A stretch of DNA of 64,000 bases from the NCBI GenBank assembly GCA_963769605.1, contig CAVYML010000009.1:310001-374000 (forward strand), given 5' to 3'. The notes under the pieces are model-generated. The model was given only the letters and a program-made list of their open reading frames with translations, had not been told where the DNA came from and did not search any database. Position numbers and translations under genes: made by a program. How positions within the stretch are numbered: position 1 is the stretch's first letter; every line of letters begins with the position of its first letter. Origin of the DNA: Fen-1254 sp963769605. Lineage in GTDB: Bacteria; Bacteroidota; Ignavibacteria; UBA10030. This document shows, piece after piece, positions 17,384 to 25,614 of this stretch.

Positions 17384-18154
17384 TCACGCGAGTAATTCAT
17401 CAAGGATTGATGAAAAGTTTCTTCGTATCTCTTCGCTTAATCCATCCAACACAGATTTCCCTGACTTGTCTGCTGCTCGAATTTCTTCGGAATAGGGAAT
17501 CATTCCCAGGAGATGTTCTTCCGGAAATGCATTTCGGATGAATAGCTCATCGTCTGAATTAGTGATTTTATTACCAATAAATCGAATATTCGTGAGACCA
17601 ATTTCTTTTCCCATTCGAACAATGCGATGCGCAGTCTCGATCGATCGCTGTCCCGGTTCAACGACAACAATCATGGTATCCACGCCTTTTGCTGTTCCAC
17701 GGCCAAGATGTTCTATACCTGCCTCCATATCCATCACTAATGTTTCATTCTTCAGCAATATAAGGTCTGTCACGAGCGCTTTGATCAGCACATTTTCCGG
17801 GCAAGCACACCCTCCGCCCCCCTTTTCAACCGCACCAAGTACGAGAAGCGCTACACCGTCGTATTGAAGTGCATATCGATCTGCAATGTCCGATACTTGG
17901 GGATTGAGCTTAAAGACTTGACCATATTGCTTAACCTTAGCGCCCGTTCGTTCTTCAATCAGAGCCACTTGCTGAGAAATAGGAATAATAGTTTTTTGTA
18001 ATTCTTTTGGTATACCGAGGCATGCAGCAAAATTCGAATCCGGATCTGCATCAATGGCAATTACTTTCTGATCGCGCTGCGCTATCTTAAGTGCAAGTGC
18101 AGCGGCTACTGTAGTTTTACCGACTCCCCCTTTCCCGGAAATCGCAATCTTCAT
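17384..18154 (-). CDS. cooC: CooC/AcsF-type nickel-insertion ATPase (copy 2)
   Basis: The 256-residue product has the P-loop GKGGVGKTT at residue 7, a CxC pair in GGGCACPEN at about residue 113, the Walker-type LVMDMEAGIEHLGRG, and VVEPGQRSIETAHRI, all typical of CooC/AcsF. It differs clearly in sequence from the neighbouring copy. It starts 1 nt after the stop of the MetE-like gene and so is part of the same transcript. The likely role is ATP-dependent maturation of the CODH C-cluster or ACS A-cluster. Confidence 0.9.
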   Translation of the reverse strand: MKIAISGKGGVGKTTVAAALALKIAQRDQKVIAIDADPDSNFAACLGIPKELQKTIIPISQQVALIEERTGAKVKQYGQVFKLNPQVSDIADRYALQYDGVALLVLGAVEKGGGGCACPENVLIKALVTDLILLKNETLVMDMEAGIEHLGRGTAKGVDTMIVVVEPGQRSIETAHRIVRMGKEIGLTNIRFIGNKITNSDDELFIRNAFPEEHLLGMIPYSEEIRAADKSGKSVLDGLSEEIRRNFSSILDELLA

Positions 18155-18155
18155 G

Positions 18156-19229
18156 TCAAAAACCGTATCTCTGTTTCATCGACTTGGACACAGAATTTAA
18201 TATTGAAAATACTTGCTCGGCATCGTTAGGTTCCATGGATCCTGTTCCGCAAGATGGCGTGACAATCGCTTGCTCGACGATCATCTGTCTGTCGATACCT
18301 CGAGAAGCAAGGTTGTCGATCATCTTTTCAAATCGAGCAGTTAGAGTTTTAACCGTTTGCTCACGGATCGCTGTTGATGTAGGCACAATGCCCCATGCAA
18401 GTGCACCGCCTTTTTTAAGAAGAGCTCGTACCGCGTCCGGATACATTGCAATTGTCTCACCATAGCTAAAAGCATCGAAGTTCACTATATCCACTCCAGC
18501 ATCGATCGGGATGCTCCATTCTGTGTTGCCGCAGCAATGAATTCCAGCCAAGGCATGTTCCGAATGAACGGCATCAATGACTTCATGCAAGTGGGAGACG
18601 ACATCATCCCGTCGGACAGAGACGTACGTCGAACTGCCAAATGCAGAGAGAATAGGTTCATCGACAAAACAAATTACCTGTTCAGCGTATGGCTGAAACT
18701 TCTGAATCTGCCAACGACATTTCATCGCAAGTGCTTTGATCACAACATCCCGGAATTCCTCGTTATAATAGATAGCTCGCTTATTCTCGTCAACAATGGT
18801 GAGGGCAAAACTGCAAGGACCGGTCATTTGTACTTTCACAAAAGGCAGTTTTTGTTTCCTGGCTTGCAGCCGTTCCTCGAATTCATATATTCCCCGGGAA
18901 AATTCTGGGCTAATGGCCAGCGCGGAATAGTCGCCATTCCCATCAACAGGATCCATTGCTTTCATGTAAATCTCATAAAACTCTGCAAAGAGGTCAGAGT
19001 AGTCCAATGAAGTATCAAAAAACATCCGTCCTTTTTCCTGGTCGAACTTAATGCAGGGCATCCCTTCCGAATATTGAATCTCCATCTGTTCCTTCAACCC
19101 CAGCTTGGGTAATTGCGGCCAGAACGGTGCATCGGGTAAACATGCTAATGAAATCTCAACAGCATGTCGGGGATCCGTAAACGGCATACTCCCAATACCG
19201 GTAGCAAGAAACTTCGGTTGAAATACCAT
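18156..19229 (-). CDS. MetE C-terminal/UroD-superfamily methyltransferase, possible corrinoid-dependent methionine synthase
   Basis: The 357-residue product is a TIM-barrel protein resembling the catalytic half of cobalamin-independent methionine synthase, without the folate-binding half. Possible zinc ligands are visible: HCC in AGIHCCGNTEW, an acidic residue about 17 positions later (NFDAFSYGE) and Cys in TPSCGTGS. Core methionine synthases of this kind (MesB family) occur in anaerobes with the Wood-Ljungdahl pathway and are predicted to take methyl groups from the corrinoid iron-sulfur protein. Its place as first gene of the CODH/ACS operon fits that. A UroD-like corrinoid methyltransferase remains possible. 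The start is placed at MVFQPKF. The longer frame adds 18 unlikely residues. Confidence 0.7.
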   Translation of the reverse strand: MVFQPKFLATGIGSMPFTDPRHAVEISLACLPDAPFWPQLPKLGLKEQMEIQYSEGMPCIKFDQEKGRMFFDTSLDYSDLFAEFYEIYMKAMDPVDGNGDYSALAISPEFSRGIYEFEERLQARKQKLPFVKVQMTGPCSFALTIVDENKRAIYYNEEFRDVVIKALAMKCRWQIQKFQPYAEQVICFVDEPILSAFGSSTYVSVRRDDVVSHLHEVIDAVHSEHALAGIHCCGNTEWSIPIDAGVDIVNFDAFSYGETIAMYPDAVRALLKKGGALAWGIVPTSTAIREQTVKTLTARFEKMIDNLASRGIDRQMIVEQAIVTPSCGTGSMEPNDAEQVFSILNSVSKSMKQRYGF

Positions 19230-19863
19230 ATTTAAAATTCTCAGATTTTTGAAATAGATCAATAAAAGACGTAAAGAATACAATAAGATATAAACAGATT
19301 AAAATCAATAGATTATCACATGAGAGATATTCATCGTAGAGAGTGTGAATAAAATATTCTAATGGAGATTGTTTAAAATGAATTACCAGACGTTTAGAAA
19401 CTGTCCGAGTAATATATTTTCATAGAGAGGAATCAAACGGAACGAAGTGTATAGAAAAAGTAAAACGCATTTTTAAAAAGGAAGCATCGGAGCAAAAACA
19501 AGGAGAAAAGAATGATGAGAGGGACGACTTAGAGACGTGGACGAGAATTCATGAGTTGAAAATAGATGTTGTGAATCCGTTTTAGAATGAGATACGAATT
19601 CCTGCGGAATCGACTATTCGTCCACGTCTCTGGTTTATGTGTACCAAATCCTTTACAACTCCCCTTTTGGCTCTTCTATGGCTTGTGTATAATAAGCCCG
19701 TTCTCCTTAGAGGAAAAAAATCCTGACAACACTCCAAATTGTGCAACTCTTGTTTCCTGGCAGTGACCCGTCTCTTGCCCGGGAAAAAGAGAGGAGACAA
19801 TGGCAGGAGGTATAAAAAGCAGCCGACGACGGAATTTATTCGGATTACTTTTCATTGCTTCTC
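19230..19863. other. Intergenic region upstream of the CODH/ACS operon
   Basis: About 630 bp, AT-rich, separates the MetE-like gene from the PAS-domain gene, both on the - strand, and must hold the main promoter of the CODH/ACS operon. It contains the 101-bp inverted-repeat element listed separately. Short open frames here have no recognisable features and overlap the repeat, so I do not call them genes. Confidence 0.6.
19531..19631. repeat. MITE-like 101-bp dispersed repeat, copy A, with 14-bp terminal inverted repeats
   Basis: AGAGACGTGGACGA at 19531-19544 is the perfect reverse complement of 19618-19631. The whole 101 bp aligns with 36923-37022 with almost the same length and shared blocks (GAATT...ATGA...TTGAAA, ATCCG, GAATTCC, AATCG). 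No target-site duplication is seen. It lies about 300 bp upstream of the CODH/ACS operon. Confidence 0.75.
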
Positions 19864-21861
19864 TCATCCTTTTTGTTTGTCTATCATATAATCCGGATAG
19901 AGTTTGAGCATACAATCCGGACAGAGGCCATGTGTAAATTTCGCTTCGCTATGTCTTTGAATATAACTCTCTACTTGCTGCCAATAACCATTATCATCTC
20001 TTATCTTCTTACACGAAGCACAAATCGGGATCAGCCCGCTTAAAGTCTTGACTTCTGCAAGAGCCGCTTTAAGTTCACTTATAAGTTTTTCGCGCTCAGC
20101 CTCCGCTTCTTTTCGCAAGGTAATATCTTCTTTAACTGCAAGGAAATGAGTGATGATCCCCCTTACATCCATGATAGGAGAGATAATTGCAGACTCCCAA
20201 TACAATTCGCCATTTTTCTTTTTGTTATGAAATTCGCCCTGCCATTCACTGCCGGAAGTGATCATATCCCAGAGTTGCTTATATTCCTCCGGCGGTTTTT
20301 CACCGGATTTGAGAATACGGGGATTCTTACCGATAGCTTCTTCGAGCGAATATCCTGTAATTTGTACGAACTTGGGATTCACGTACTCTATAGCGCCGTC
20401 TAAATCTGTAATAACAATCGAAACGGGGCTTTGTTCAACAGCACGGGACAATTTATTCAGTGCCGCCTCAGCCCGTTTGCGCTCGGTGATGTCCCGAATA
20501 TTGCACTGGATGACTTTATGACTTTCGACGACATAAACATTGCTAATAAACTCAACATTGAGAATTCGTCCATCTTTTGTTTCCAATGGCATGTCTTCAT
20601 AACGGACATATTCGTTCTCATGTAATTCTAAAAATTTATTCCGATTGGCCACAATATCCTTGAAAAATCCCAACTCCCATATCCTTTTTCCAGTTATCTG
20701 TTCGTACGAATAACCCAGCATTTCGATTAAAAACGGATTGACATCAACAATCATTCCTGTTTCAAAGTCGAGAATGAGAATGCCATCTCTCGCCGCCTCG
20801 AAGAGCCGGCGATAGCGTTTCTCTGAATTCCGAAGCGCTTCGGCAGATTTATATTGTTCCTGATAGAAGCGACTACGTTGGCGGCGCCAAACAAAACCTT
20901 CGCTTGCGCCTGCACCAATAATTAATGCACATACAAGACCAAGGATCAGCCATAATATTTCTTTCAGAGGTGCATTCACCTCCTCCATATCAATACGAGC
21001 GACTAAAAACCATGGGGTATTCCGTATTGATTGAATAGAGGCAATGACCGGTACTCCGCGATAGTCTATACCTTCGACGATTCCTGTCTGACCTAACACA
21101 GCTTTCACAGCGAGAACATCTTTCCGTTCCAACGGAATCCGCAGACTCAAAGCAGCATCTTTTTGGTATTTTAAATAATTTAAAAACAGTGCGCTATTGC
21201 CGTCCCTGCGGATGATTAACGATTCGGCTGTCCTGCTTGGTGTGGGCCATTTCTCGATAAGGGGATAGAGATATTCTTCCGGACTGATTCTCAATGCAAG
21301 AACTGCAATCAATCGTGTTGGAGAATGATCTTCAAGGATTGGAACAAGAACTTTTAGATAAATGTGTTGATCTTGATTATTACGGTAAAAATCCTGAAAA
21401 GCAATATTCCCTGACATCAATATATCAGTATTTTTTTGATCAATTACTAAATGTGTTCGTTCCTTGTTCTCCGGGAATACTAAAATCGTATTGAATTGTG
21501 TGTCCAGCAACATCATGAGATCGTAATTATAAGCCTTCTGTACTTGCCCCACCCACTTTAAAATCTCCGTCTTTGCTTCACGGTCATTTCGGTTCCGGAT
21601 GTACCGTTTCACAATTGCTGAAAATACATCATTCTTATAAAAGACCTGTCCATCACCCAGCCGTTCTTTTCGCCATCCTTCAATCTGACCTATTTTTAAA
21701 TCTGCTATAGCAGAGAGTTGGTTTTCAATTCCAGCACGGTAATTTTTCTTATAACTTTTGTAAGCGAAATAACCGCCGGTAAAGATGCTTGCTGTAAGAA
21801 GCAGGAATATCAGGAGAAATACATATCCAATTCGATATTCTGTACGTCCAGGATTTTTCAT
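19864..21861 (-). CDS. Membrane sensor protein with periplasmic sensor region, two PAS domains and a C-terminal CxxC finger
   Basis: From the chosen start (MKNPGRTEYRIGY) the 665-residue product has a membrane segment at about 11-35, a roughly 270-residue periplasmic sensor region of dCache type, and a second membrane segment (LWLILGLVCALIIGAGA). Two PAS domains follow (RRLFEAARDGILILD, AVEQSPVSIVITDLDG), with the second ending in DITLRKEAEAE. There is no kinase, cyclase or response-regulator output domain. Instead it ends with CASCKKIRDDNGYWQQVESY...HGLCPDC, a conserved tail I have seen on other PAS and receiver proteins and which looks like a small metal-binding finger. An upstream ATG at 21957 would add 32 residues before the membrane segment. 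Target and signal are unknown. Confidence 0.8.
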   Translation of the reverse strand: MKNPGRTEYRIGYVFLLIFLLLTASIFTGGYFAYKSYKKNYRAGIENQLSAIADLKIGQIEGWRKERLGDGQVFYKNDVFSAIVKRYIRNRNDREAKTEILKWVGQVQKAYNYDLMMLLDTQFNTILVFPENKERTHLVIDQKNTDILMSGNIAFQDFYRNNQDQHIYLKVLVPILEDHSPTRLIAVLALRISPEEYLYPLIEKWPTPSRTAESLIIRRDGNSALFLNYLKYQKDAALSLRIPLERKDVLAVKAVLGQTGIVEGIDYRGVPVIASIQSIRNTPWFLVARIDMEEVNAPLKEILWLILGLVCALIIGAGASEGFVWRRQRSRFYQEQYKSAEALRNSEKRYRRLFEAARDGILILDFETGMIVDVNPFLIEMLGYSYEQITGKRIWELGFFKDIVANRNKFLELHENEYVRYEDMPLETKDGRILNVEFISNVYVVESHKVIQCNIRDITERKRAEAALNKLSRAVEQSPVSIVITDLDGAIEYVNPKFVQITGYSLEEAIGKNPRILKSGEKPPEEYKQLWDMITSGSEWQGEFHNKKKNGELYWESAIISPIMDVRGIITHFLAVKEDITLRKEAEAEREKLISELKAALAEVKTLSGLIPICASCKKIRDDNGYWQQVESYIQRHSEAKFTHGLCPDCMLKLYPDYMIDKQKG

Positions 21862-22462
21862 GGCGAACCTTCTATGAATATGCACAACGCACTGGTGTAA
21901 AAGTAACACTCCATAGAGTGAATAGCAATATACGGATTTGCCACTCTTGAATGACAATAAGACCAGTATAGTCAGTCTGTATGAAGGATGGTAGTATTCA
22001 ATTATCTATGAATACACGGACATTGGCTTTTTTTTCTAACACGGGACATTATCCAGTACCCAGAATTCAGATTTCAAATTGAAAAGCACGAAGAATGAAA
22101 TTAACACTGAAGCCGCGACTTTGTCCGGGCAGATTATTTGTAGTATTGGCCTACCGAAGTTAGAACATAATGTAACGACGTCACGCCGGAGGCAGTATCC
22201 CAGACTACAGTAAGGCGAATTCAATATGACTTAAGCGGATTTTTTCCCGATTTGGTACAAATCAACGATCTACAAACATTGCATCCGCTTCCACAATGGC
22301 GTCAAACCAATTCCCATAATCACCTTTAGCAGGAGAATGAAAAAACTTGTATAATCAGGGGTGCGATTTTCCTGAAGTAATCCTGCTTGTTCGGTGACCT
22401 CAGTTGACAGGGAACCGATATCTACAACAAAAACACTGCTTCAAAACTCAGTACGTCGAGAA
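21862..22462. other. Intergenic region downstream of the hydrogenase/Hdr operon
   Basis: About 600 bp lie between the tusA stop and the start of the PAS gene. No RNA gene, repeat or convincing terminator was found. A short - strand frame near 22265-22345 (ending DAIVEADAMFVDR) has a protein-like look but is stopped on both sides within 30 codons, and may be a remnant of a lost gene. Confidence 0.4.
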
Positions 22463-22684
22463 TTAGAATTGTATCTGGCAGCGCTTTGCATTGCCTTCCG
22501 GACGAATCCAGAGCAGGACTTTCTTTGTACGAACGCACCAATCTCTTACATCCTTTTCGAATGTGTCGCAATCGGCGACTACTTCAAGCACGTCGCCGGA
22601 TTTCATCTTCACGGCCATTACCGTTATTTTGAGTGTTGGCTGCGGGCATTTGAGTCCTTTCGCATCGAGTGTAAGAATTGCCAT
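22463..22684 (-). CDS. TusA-family sulfur carrier protein
   Basis: The 73-residue protein has the TusA signature LDAKGLKCPQPTLKI near its N-terminus, with the sulfur-binding Cys in CPQP. The rest matches the small two-layer fold (VLEVVADCDTFEKDVRDWC). TusA-like proteins carry persulfide sulfur in tRNA thiolation, sulfur oxidation or other redox routes. Here it is the last gene behind mvhD and hdrA, with a GGAG ribosome-binding site. A sulfur or redox role linked to the Hdr module is possible, but the sequence does not decide. It also contains two further Cys residues not typical of TusA. Confidence 0.88.
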   Translation of the reverse strand: MAILTLDAKGLKCPQPTLKITVMAVKMKSGDVLEVVADCDTFEKDVRDWCVRTKKVLLWIRPEGNAKRCQIQF

Positions 22685-22701
22685 TGCTGTGTCTCCTGCT
22701 G

Positions 22702-23160
22702 TTATTGAATGTGTAAAGGTCCAAGTCTTTTTATTGTTTCAACCATCTCAGTTGCTATGGCGACAAACTTATCTCCCTCGCCTGCAGAAACGAAATCCAT
22801 ACGGCACCGTTCCTCGGAGATATTCATCTGCTTCAAAAGCTGCAGTATGAGGCGGTGTCTCTGTACAGCTCTGTAATTTCCTTCTTTGTAATGGCAATCG
22901 CCGGGATGACAGGCAAGAATAATGACGCCATCCGCACCGCGCATAAAAGCAGACAGCACAAATTGCGGATCAACCCTGCCGCTGCACATCACTCTGACTA
23001 CGCCGATGTTGGGCGGGTATGGAGTCTGTGCTGTACCCGCTTTATCTGCGCCGGCATAGGAGCACCAATTGCATAAGAAACCGATAATACGCGGTTCAAA
23101 AGCGTCTGTCCCTGCACTTTTCAAATTAACTTCGATCTCATGTAATTCGGCCGTACTCAT
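22702..23160 (-). CDS. mvhD: Hydrogenase iron-sulfur subunit, MvhD family
   Basis: The 152-residue product has the MvhD pattern FLCNWCSYAGADKAG, VRVMCSGRVDP and CHPGDCHYKEGN, whose cysteines bind a [2Fe-2S] cluster. MvhD bridges a [NiFe] hydrogenase or another electron donor to HdrA in flavin-based electron-bifurcating complexes. Its ATG overlaps the hdrA stop by 4 nt. It has about 30 extra N-terminal residues before the first motif. It is followed 17 nt later by the tusA-like gene. Family assignment is secure. Confidence 0.93.
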   Translation of the reverse strand: MSTAELHEIEVNLKSAGTDAFEPRIIGFLCNWCSYAGADKAGTAQTPYPPNIGVVRVMCSGRVDPQFVLSAFMRGADGVIILACHPGDCHYKEGNYRAVQRHRLILQLLKQMNISEERCRMDFVSAGEGDKFVAIATEMVETIKRLGPLHIQ

Positions 23161-25118
23161 ATCAAGAGCTCCTCGATTTCCGATATGATCTGCTCATTGG
23201 TGAAGTGATTTCCTGTAAGTGCACCCGTTGGGCATGCTGCGACGCAAGTGCCGCATCCCTGACAGAGAAGATCATTTACGCGAGAGATCCCTTTCACTTC
23301 ATCAAATCCAATTGCCCTGTAAGGACATACCGGTATGCACGTCCTGCAGCCTGAGCAGCGTTCAGCTTTTACCGATGCAGTGACCGGGCTAATCTCAAGT
23401 TTTCTGCCGGATACAAGACCGGAGAGCATGTAGCCCACGGCAGCCATCCCCTGGTTCATTGCCTGTTGTATATCCATCGGCGCCTGGCATGTTCCCGCAA
23501 GGTAAACCCCTTTTATTTTGCTTTGTGCCGAATCAGTTCTCCCATGCAGTTCGTCAAAGAATCCGAATTTGTCCCGGCCGATTTCAAGTAATTTGCCCAA
23601 GTCTTTTGAACCTTCACCTGCCACAATAGCCGGGCAGAGGACAACCATATCAGCCGGGATTTTTTGCACTTCGCCGTGAATATCTCTAAAATCGATAGAC
23701 ATCTGCTTATACTGCCGGGCAATGGAAAGGTCGGATATTTCGTTGTAGCGGATGAATATCGAATCCGGATTCCGCTGCGCCTTGCGGTTGAGTTCAAATC
23801 CTTCTTTGCCGGAAATTGAAAGTTCCTTATAGAAATGGTACACTTTTATATCGGGAAACTTGTGTTCGAGCAATTGGTTGAACTTGAACGCTTCCTGACA
23901 ACAGACACCTGAACAGTATTCACAATGATTTTTATCGAGGCTGCCCACACAGTGAATTATTGCCAAATTTTTCGGCAAAACTCCTTCTGATGTTGTAAGC
24001 CGGCCGCCGGCAGGTCCGTTCGATGCAACGATCCGTTCAAATTCCTCACTTGTGACAACGTCCTGGAACTTTCCATATCCAAGATTTGGAATCTGTGTAC
24101 AATCGTACAGCCGGGAGCCAATTGCGACAAGTATTGCACCGACATTCCGCTCAACGATCTGTTCTGCTTCTTCGAAGAGAAAAGCATCTTCAACGGGGCA
24201 TGCATCCTTGCAGAGATGACAGTCTTTTCCTTTCCATCTAAGGCACGATTTATCATCAATGAATACTGAGTTGGGCAGGGCGCCGGCAAATGGGAAATCT
24301 ACCGCTTTGCGTTCATTCAAATTACAATTGAACTCATTCTTTGTTAAGGCAGGACATGGTGCGATGCACTCTCCGCAGCCGACGCATTTGAGCGGATCGA
24401 CATAACGAGGGTGAATGCGGATCTTGACGGTAAAGTTGCCATACGATCCCACGACACCTATGACCTCAGCAAGCGTTAACAATTCGATATTTTCTGCATG
24501 CGGTCCATGCAACACTTCGCCCATAATAGGTTCAAGCATGCACGGCCCGCATTCCATTTTGGGGAAAAGCTCTTCAAATCTGACGGGCATACCTCCGATG
24601 ACAGGGGATTTCTCGATCAGAACAACATTCCGGCCTGCTTCGGCAGCAGCTAAAGCTGTTTTAAGTCCGGCGGGTCCGGCACCGATGACAAGCACATCGG
24701 TAGAGATGTCGATTTCCTTTTTCTGAATCGGGGCATGAAGTAAAACGCGGCGCATTGCTGCGCTTATACAGCGCGCCGCTTTTTCCGTCGCTTTTTCCGG
24801 ATCCTCGGTTACCCATGCGACCTGTTCACGTATATTGACCATCTGCATCAAATACGGATTCAGTCCTGCACGCGACATTGCATGCATGAATGTTCCCTCA
24901 TGTTCGCGAGGCGAACAAGCGGCTACTACGGCACGATTAATTTTATTTTCGCGCAGGTCGTTTTCGAATGCCGTTTTCCCCTCTTCAGAGCACATGAAAT
25001 CGATAACTTTGAAGTGAAAATCCCTGTTTCTTTGCAACAAATGTGCTTTTACCTTTTCTGCGTCGATCTTGCCAGACACATTCGTTCCACAATTGCAGAA
25101 ATAGACTCCAGTTCTCAT
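23157..25118 (-). CDS. hdrA: Heterodisulfide reductase subunit A-like flavoprotein (HdrA)
   Basis: The 653-residue product has the N-terminal HdrA domain (GVYFCNCGTNVSG, VVAACSPREHEGTF), then the FAD-binding VLVIGAGPAGLKTALAAAEAG at about 145. An inserted ferredoxin region follows (CVGCGECIAPCP and CLRWKGKDCHLCKDACP), with two further [4Fe-4S] motifs at the C-terminus (CSGCRTCIPVCP, CQGCGTCVAACP). HdrA carries the bifurcating FAD in Hdr-Mvh complexes. It is encoded with mvhD, mvhA and mvhG but without hdrB or hdrC in the window. The low-potential product would be reduced ferredoxin. The high-potential acceptor cannot be read here. Confidence 0.93.
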   Translation of the reverse strand: MRTGVYFCNCGTNVSGKIDAEKVKAHLLQRNRDFHFKVIDFMCSEEGKTAFENDLRENKINRAVVAACSPREHEGTFMHAMSRAGLNPYLMQMVNIREQVAWVTEDPEKATEKAARCISAAMRRVLLHAPIQKKEIDISTDVLVIGAGPAGLKTALAAAEAGRNVVLIEKSPVIGGMPVRFEELFPKMECGPCMLEPIMGEVLHGPHAENIELLTLAEVIGVVGSYGNFTVKIRIHPRYVDPLKCVGCGECIAPCPALTKNEFNCNLNERKAVDFPFAGALPNSVFIDDKSCLRWKGKDCHLCKDACPVEDAFLFEEAEQIVERNVGAILVAIGSRLYDCTQIPNLGYGKFQDVVTSEEFERIVASNGPAGGRLTTSEGVLPKNLAIIHCVGSLDKNHCEYCSGVCCQEAFKFNQLLEHKFPDIKVYHFYKELSISGKEGFELNRKAQRNPDSIFIRYNEISDLSIARQYKQMSIDFRDIHGEVQKIPADMVVLCPAIVAGEGSKDLGKLLEIGRDKFGFFDELHGRTDSAQSKIKGVYLAGTCQAPMDIQQAMNQGMAAVGYMLSGLVSGRKLEISPVTASVKAERCSGCRTCIPVCPYRAIGFDEVKGISRVNDLLCQGCGTCVAACPTGALTGNHFTNEQIISEIEELLI

Positions 25119-25119
25119 A

Positions 25120-25611
25120 CTATGATCCTATAGACTGAATGCATTCGAGCCAACACTCGGTCTTTTCAATGATCGTATTGACCGCTTCGGAAACTGCTTG
25201 TTCGACTTCTTTGGTCAAAGATTCTCCGAACGATTCCATATCTGTTCCCTCTATTCCCCAGATATCAATCTGAGAAGGCAGAGGCATCTCCAGCAATGAT
25301 CCGAGAGCAAGCGCCGTCGTGAGGTTCATATCATGAACTGAAACCATATTCCGTGTCGTCGAGATGTCATCGGTAGTCAAGTGATGAATTCTTCCCGGTA
25401 TATTTTCCTTCGTCAGAATTGCATCGATAATGATCGCCCGGTCGTATCCAACGAATTCGTCGAGGAGACGGATGCCGCCGGCATAGATCTCTTTAACCTC
25501 AACCGTCTCGCTGCCGCTAAAATGCTTGAGAAGTTGTCTTGATGCTCTTATCCCTGCGCTGTCATCGCTCAGAATCGGGTTGCCCAGGCCTATGATAATG
25601 ATCTTCTTCAC
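25120..25611 (-). CDS. Hydrogenase maturation endopeptidase (HyaD/HycI-like)
   Basis: The 163-residue product opens with IIIGLGNPILSDDSAGIRA, the nickel-sensing motif of hydrogenase maturation proteases, and has the conserved His in SVHDMNLTTALAL at about 95. These enzymes remove the C-terminal peptide of the hydrogenase large subunit after Ni insertion. The gene lies 3 nt after the large-subunit gene and 1 nt before hdrA, so its substrate is almost certainly the neighbouring MvhA-like protein. Confidence 0.92.
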   Translation of the reverse strand: MKKIIIIGLGNPILSDDSAGIRASRQLLKHFSGSETVEVKEIYAGGIRLLDEFVGYDRAIIIDAILTKENIPGRIHHLTTDDISTTRNMVSVHDMNLTTALALGSLLEMPLPSQIDIWGIEGTDMESFGESLTKEVEQAVSEAVNTIIEKTECWLECIQSIGS

Positions 25612-25614
25612 TCT

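Noticed and set aside
19582..19915. Overlapping - strand frames in the gap before the CODH/ACS operon
   Set aside because: They cover the inverted-repeat element and the end of the PAS gene and show no protein-like features.
22262..22345. Short protein-like - strand frame ending DAIVEADAMFVDR
   Set aside because: Bounded by stops within 30 codons; could be a gene remnant but too short to support.
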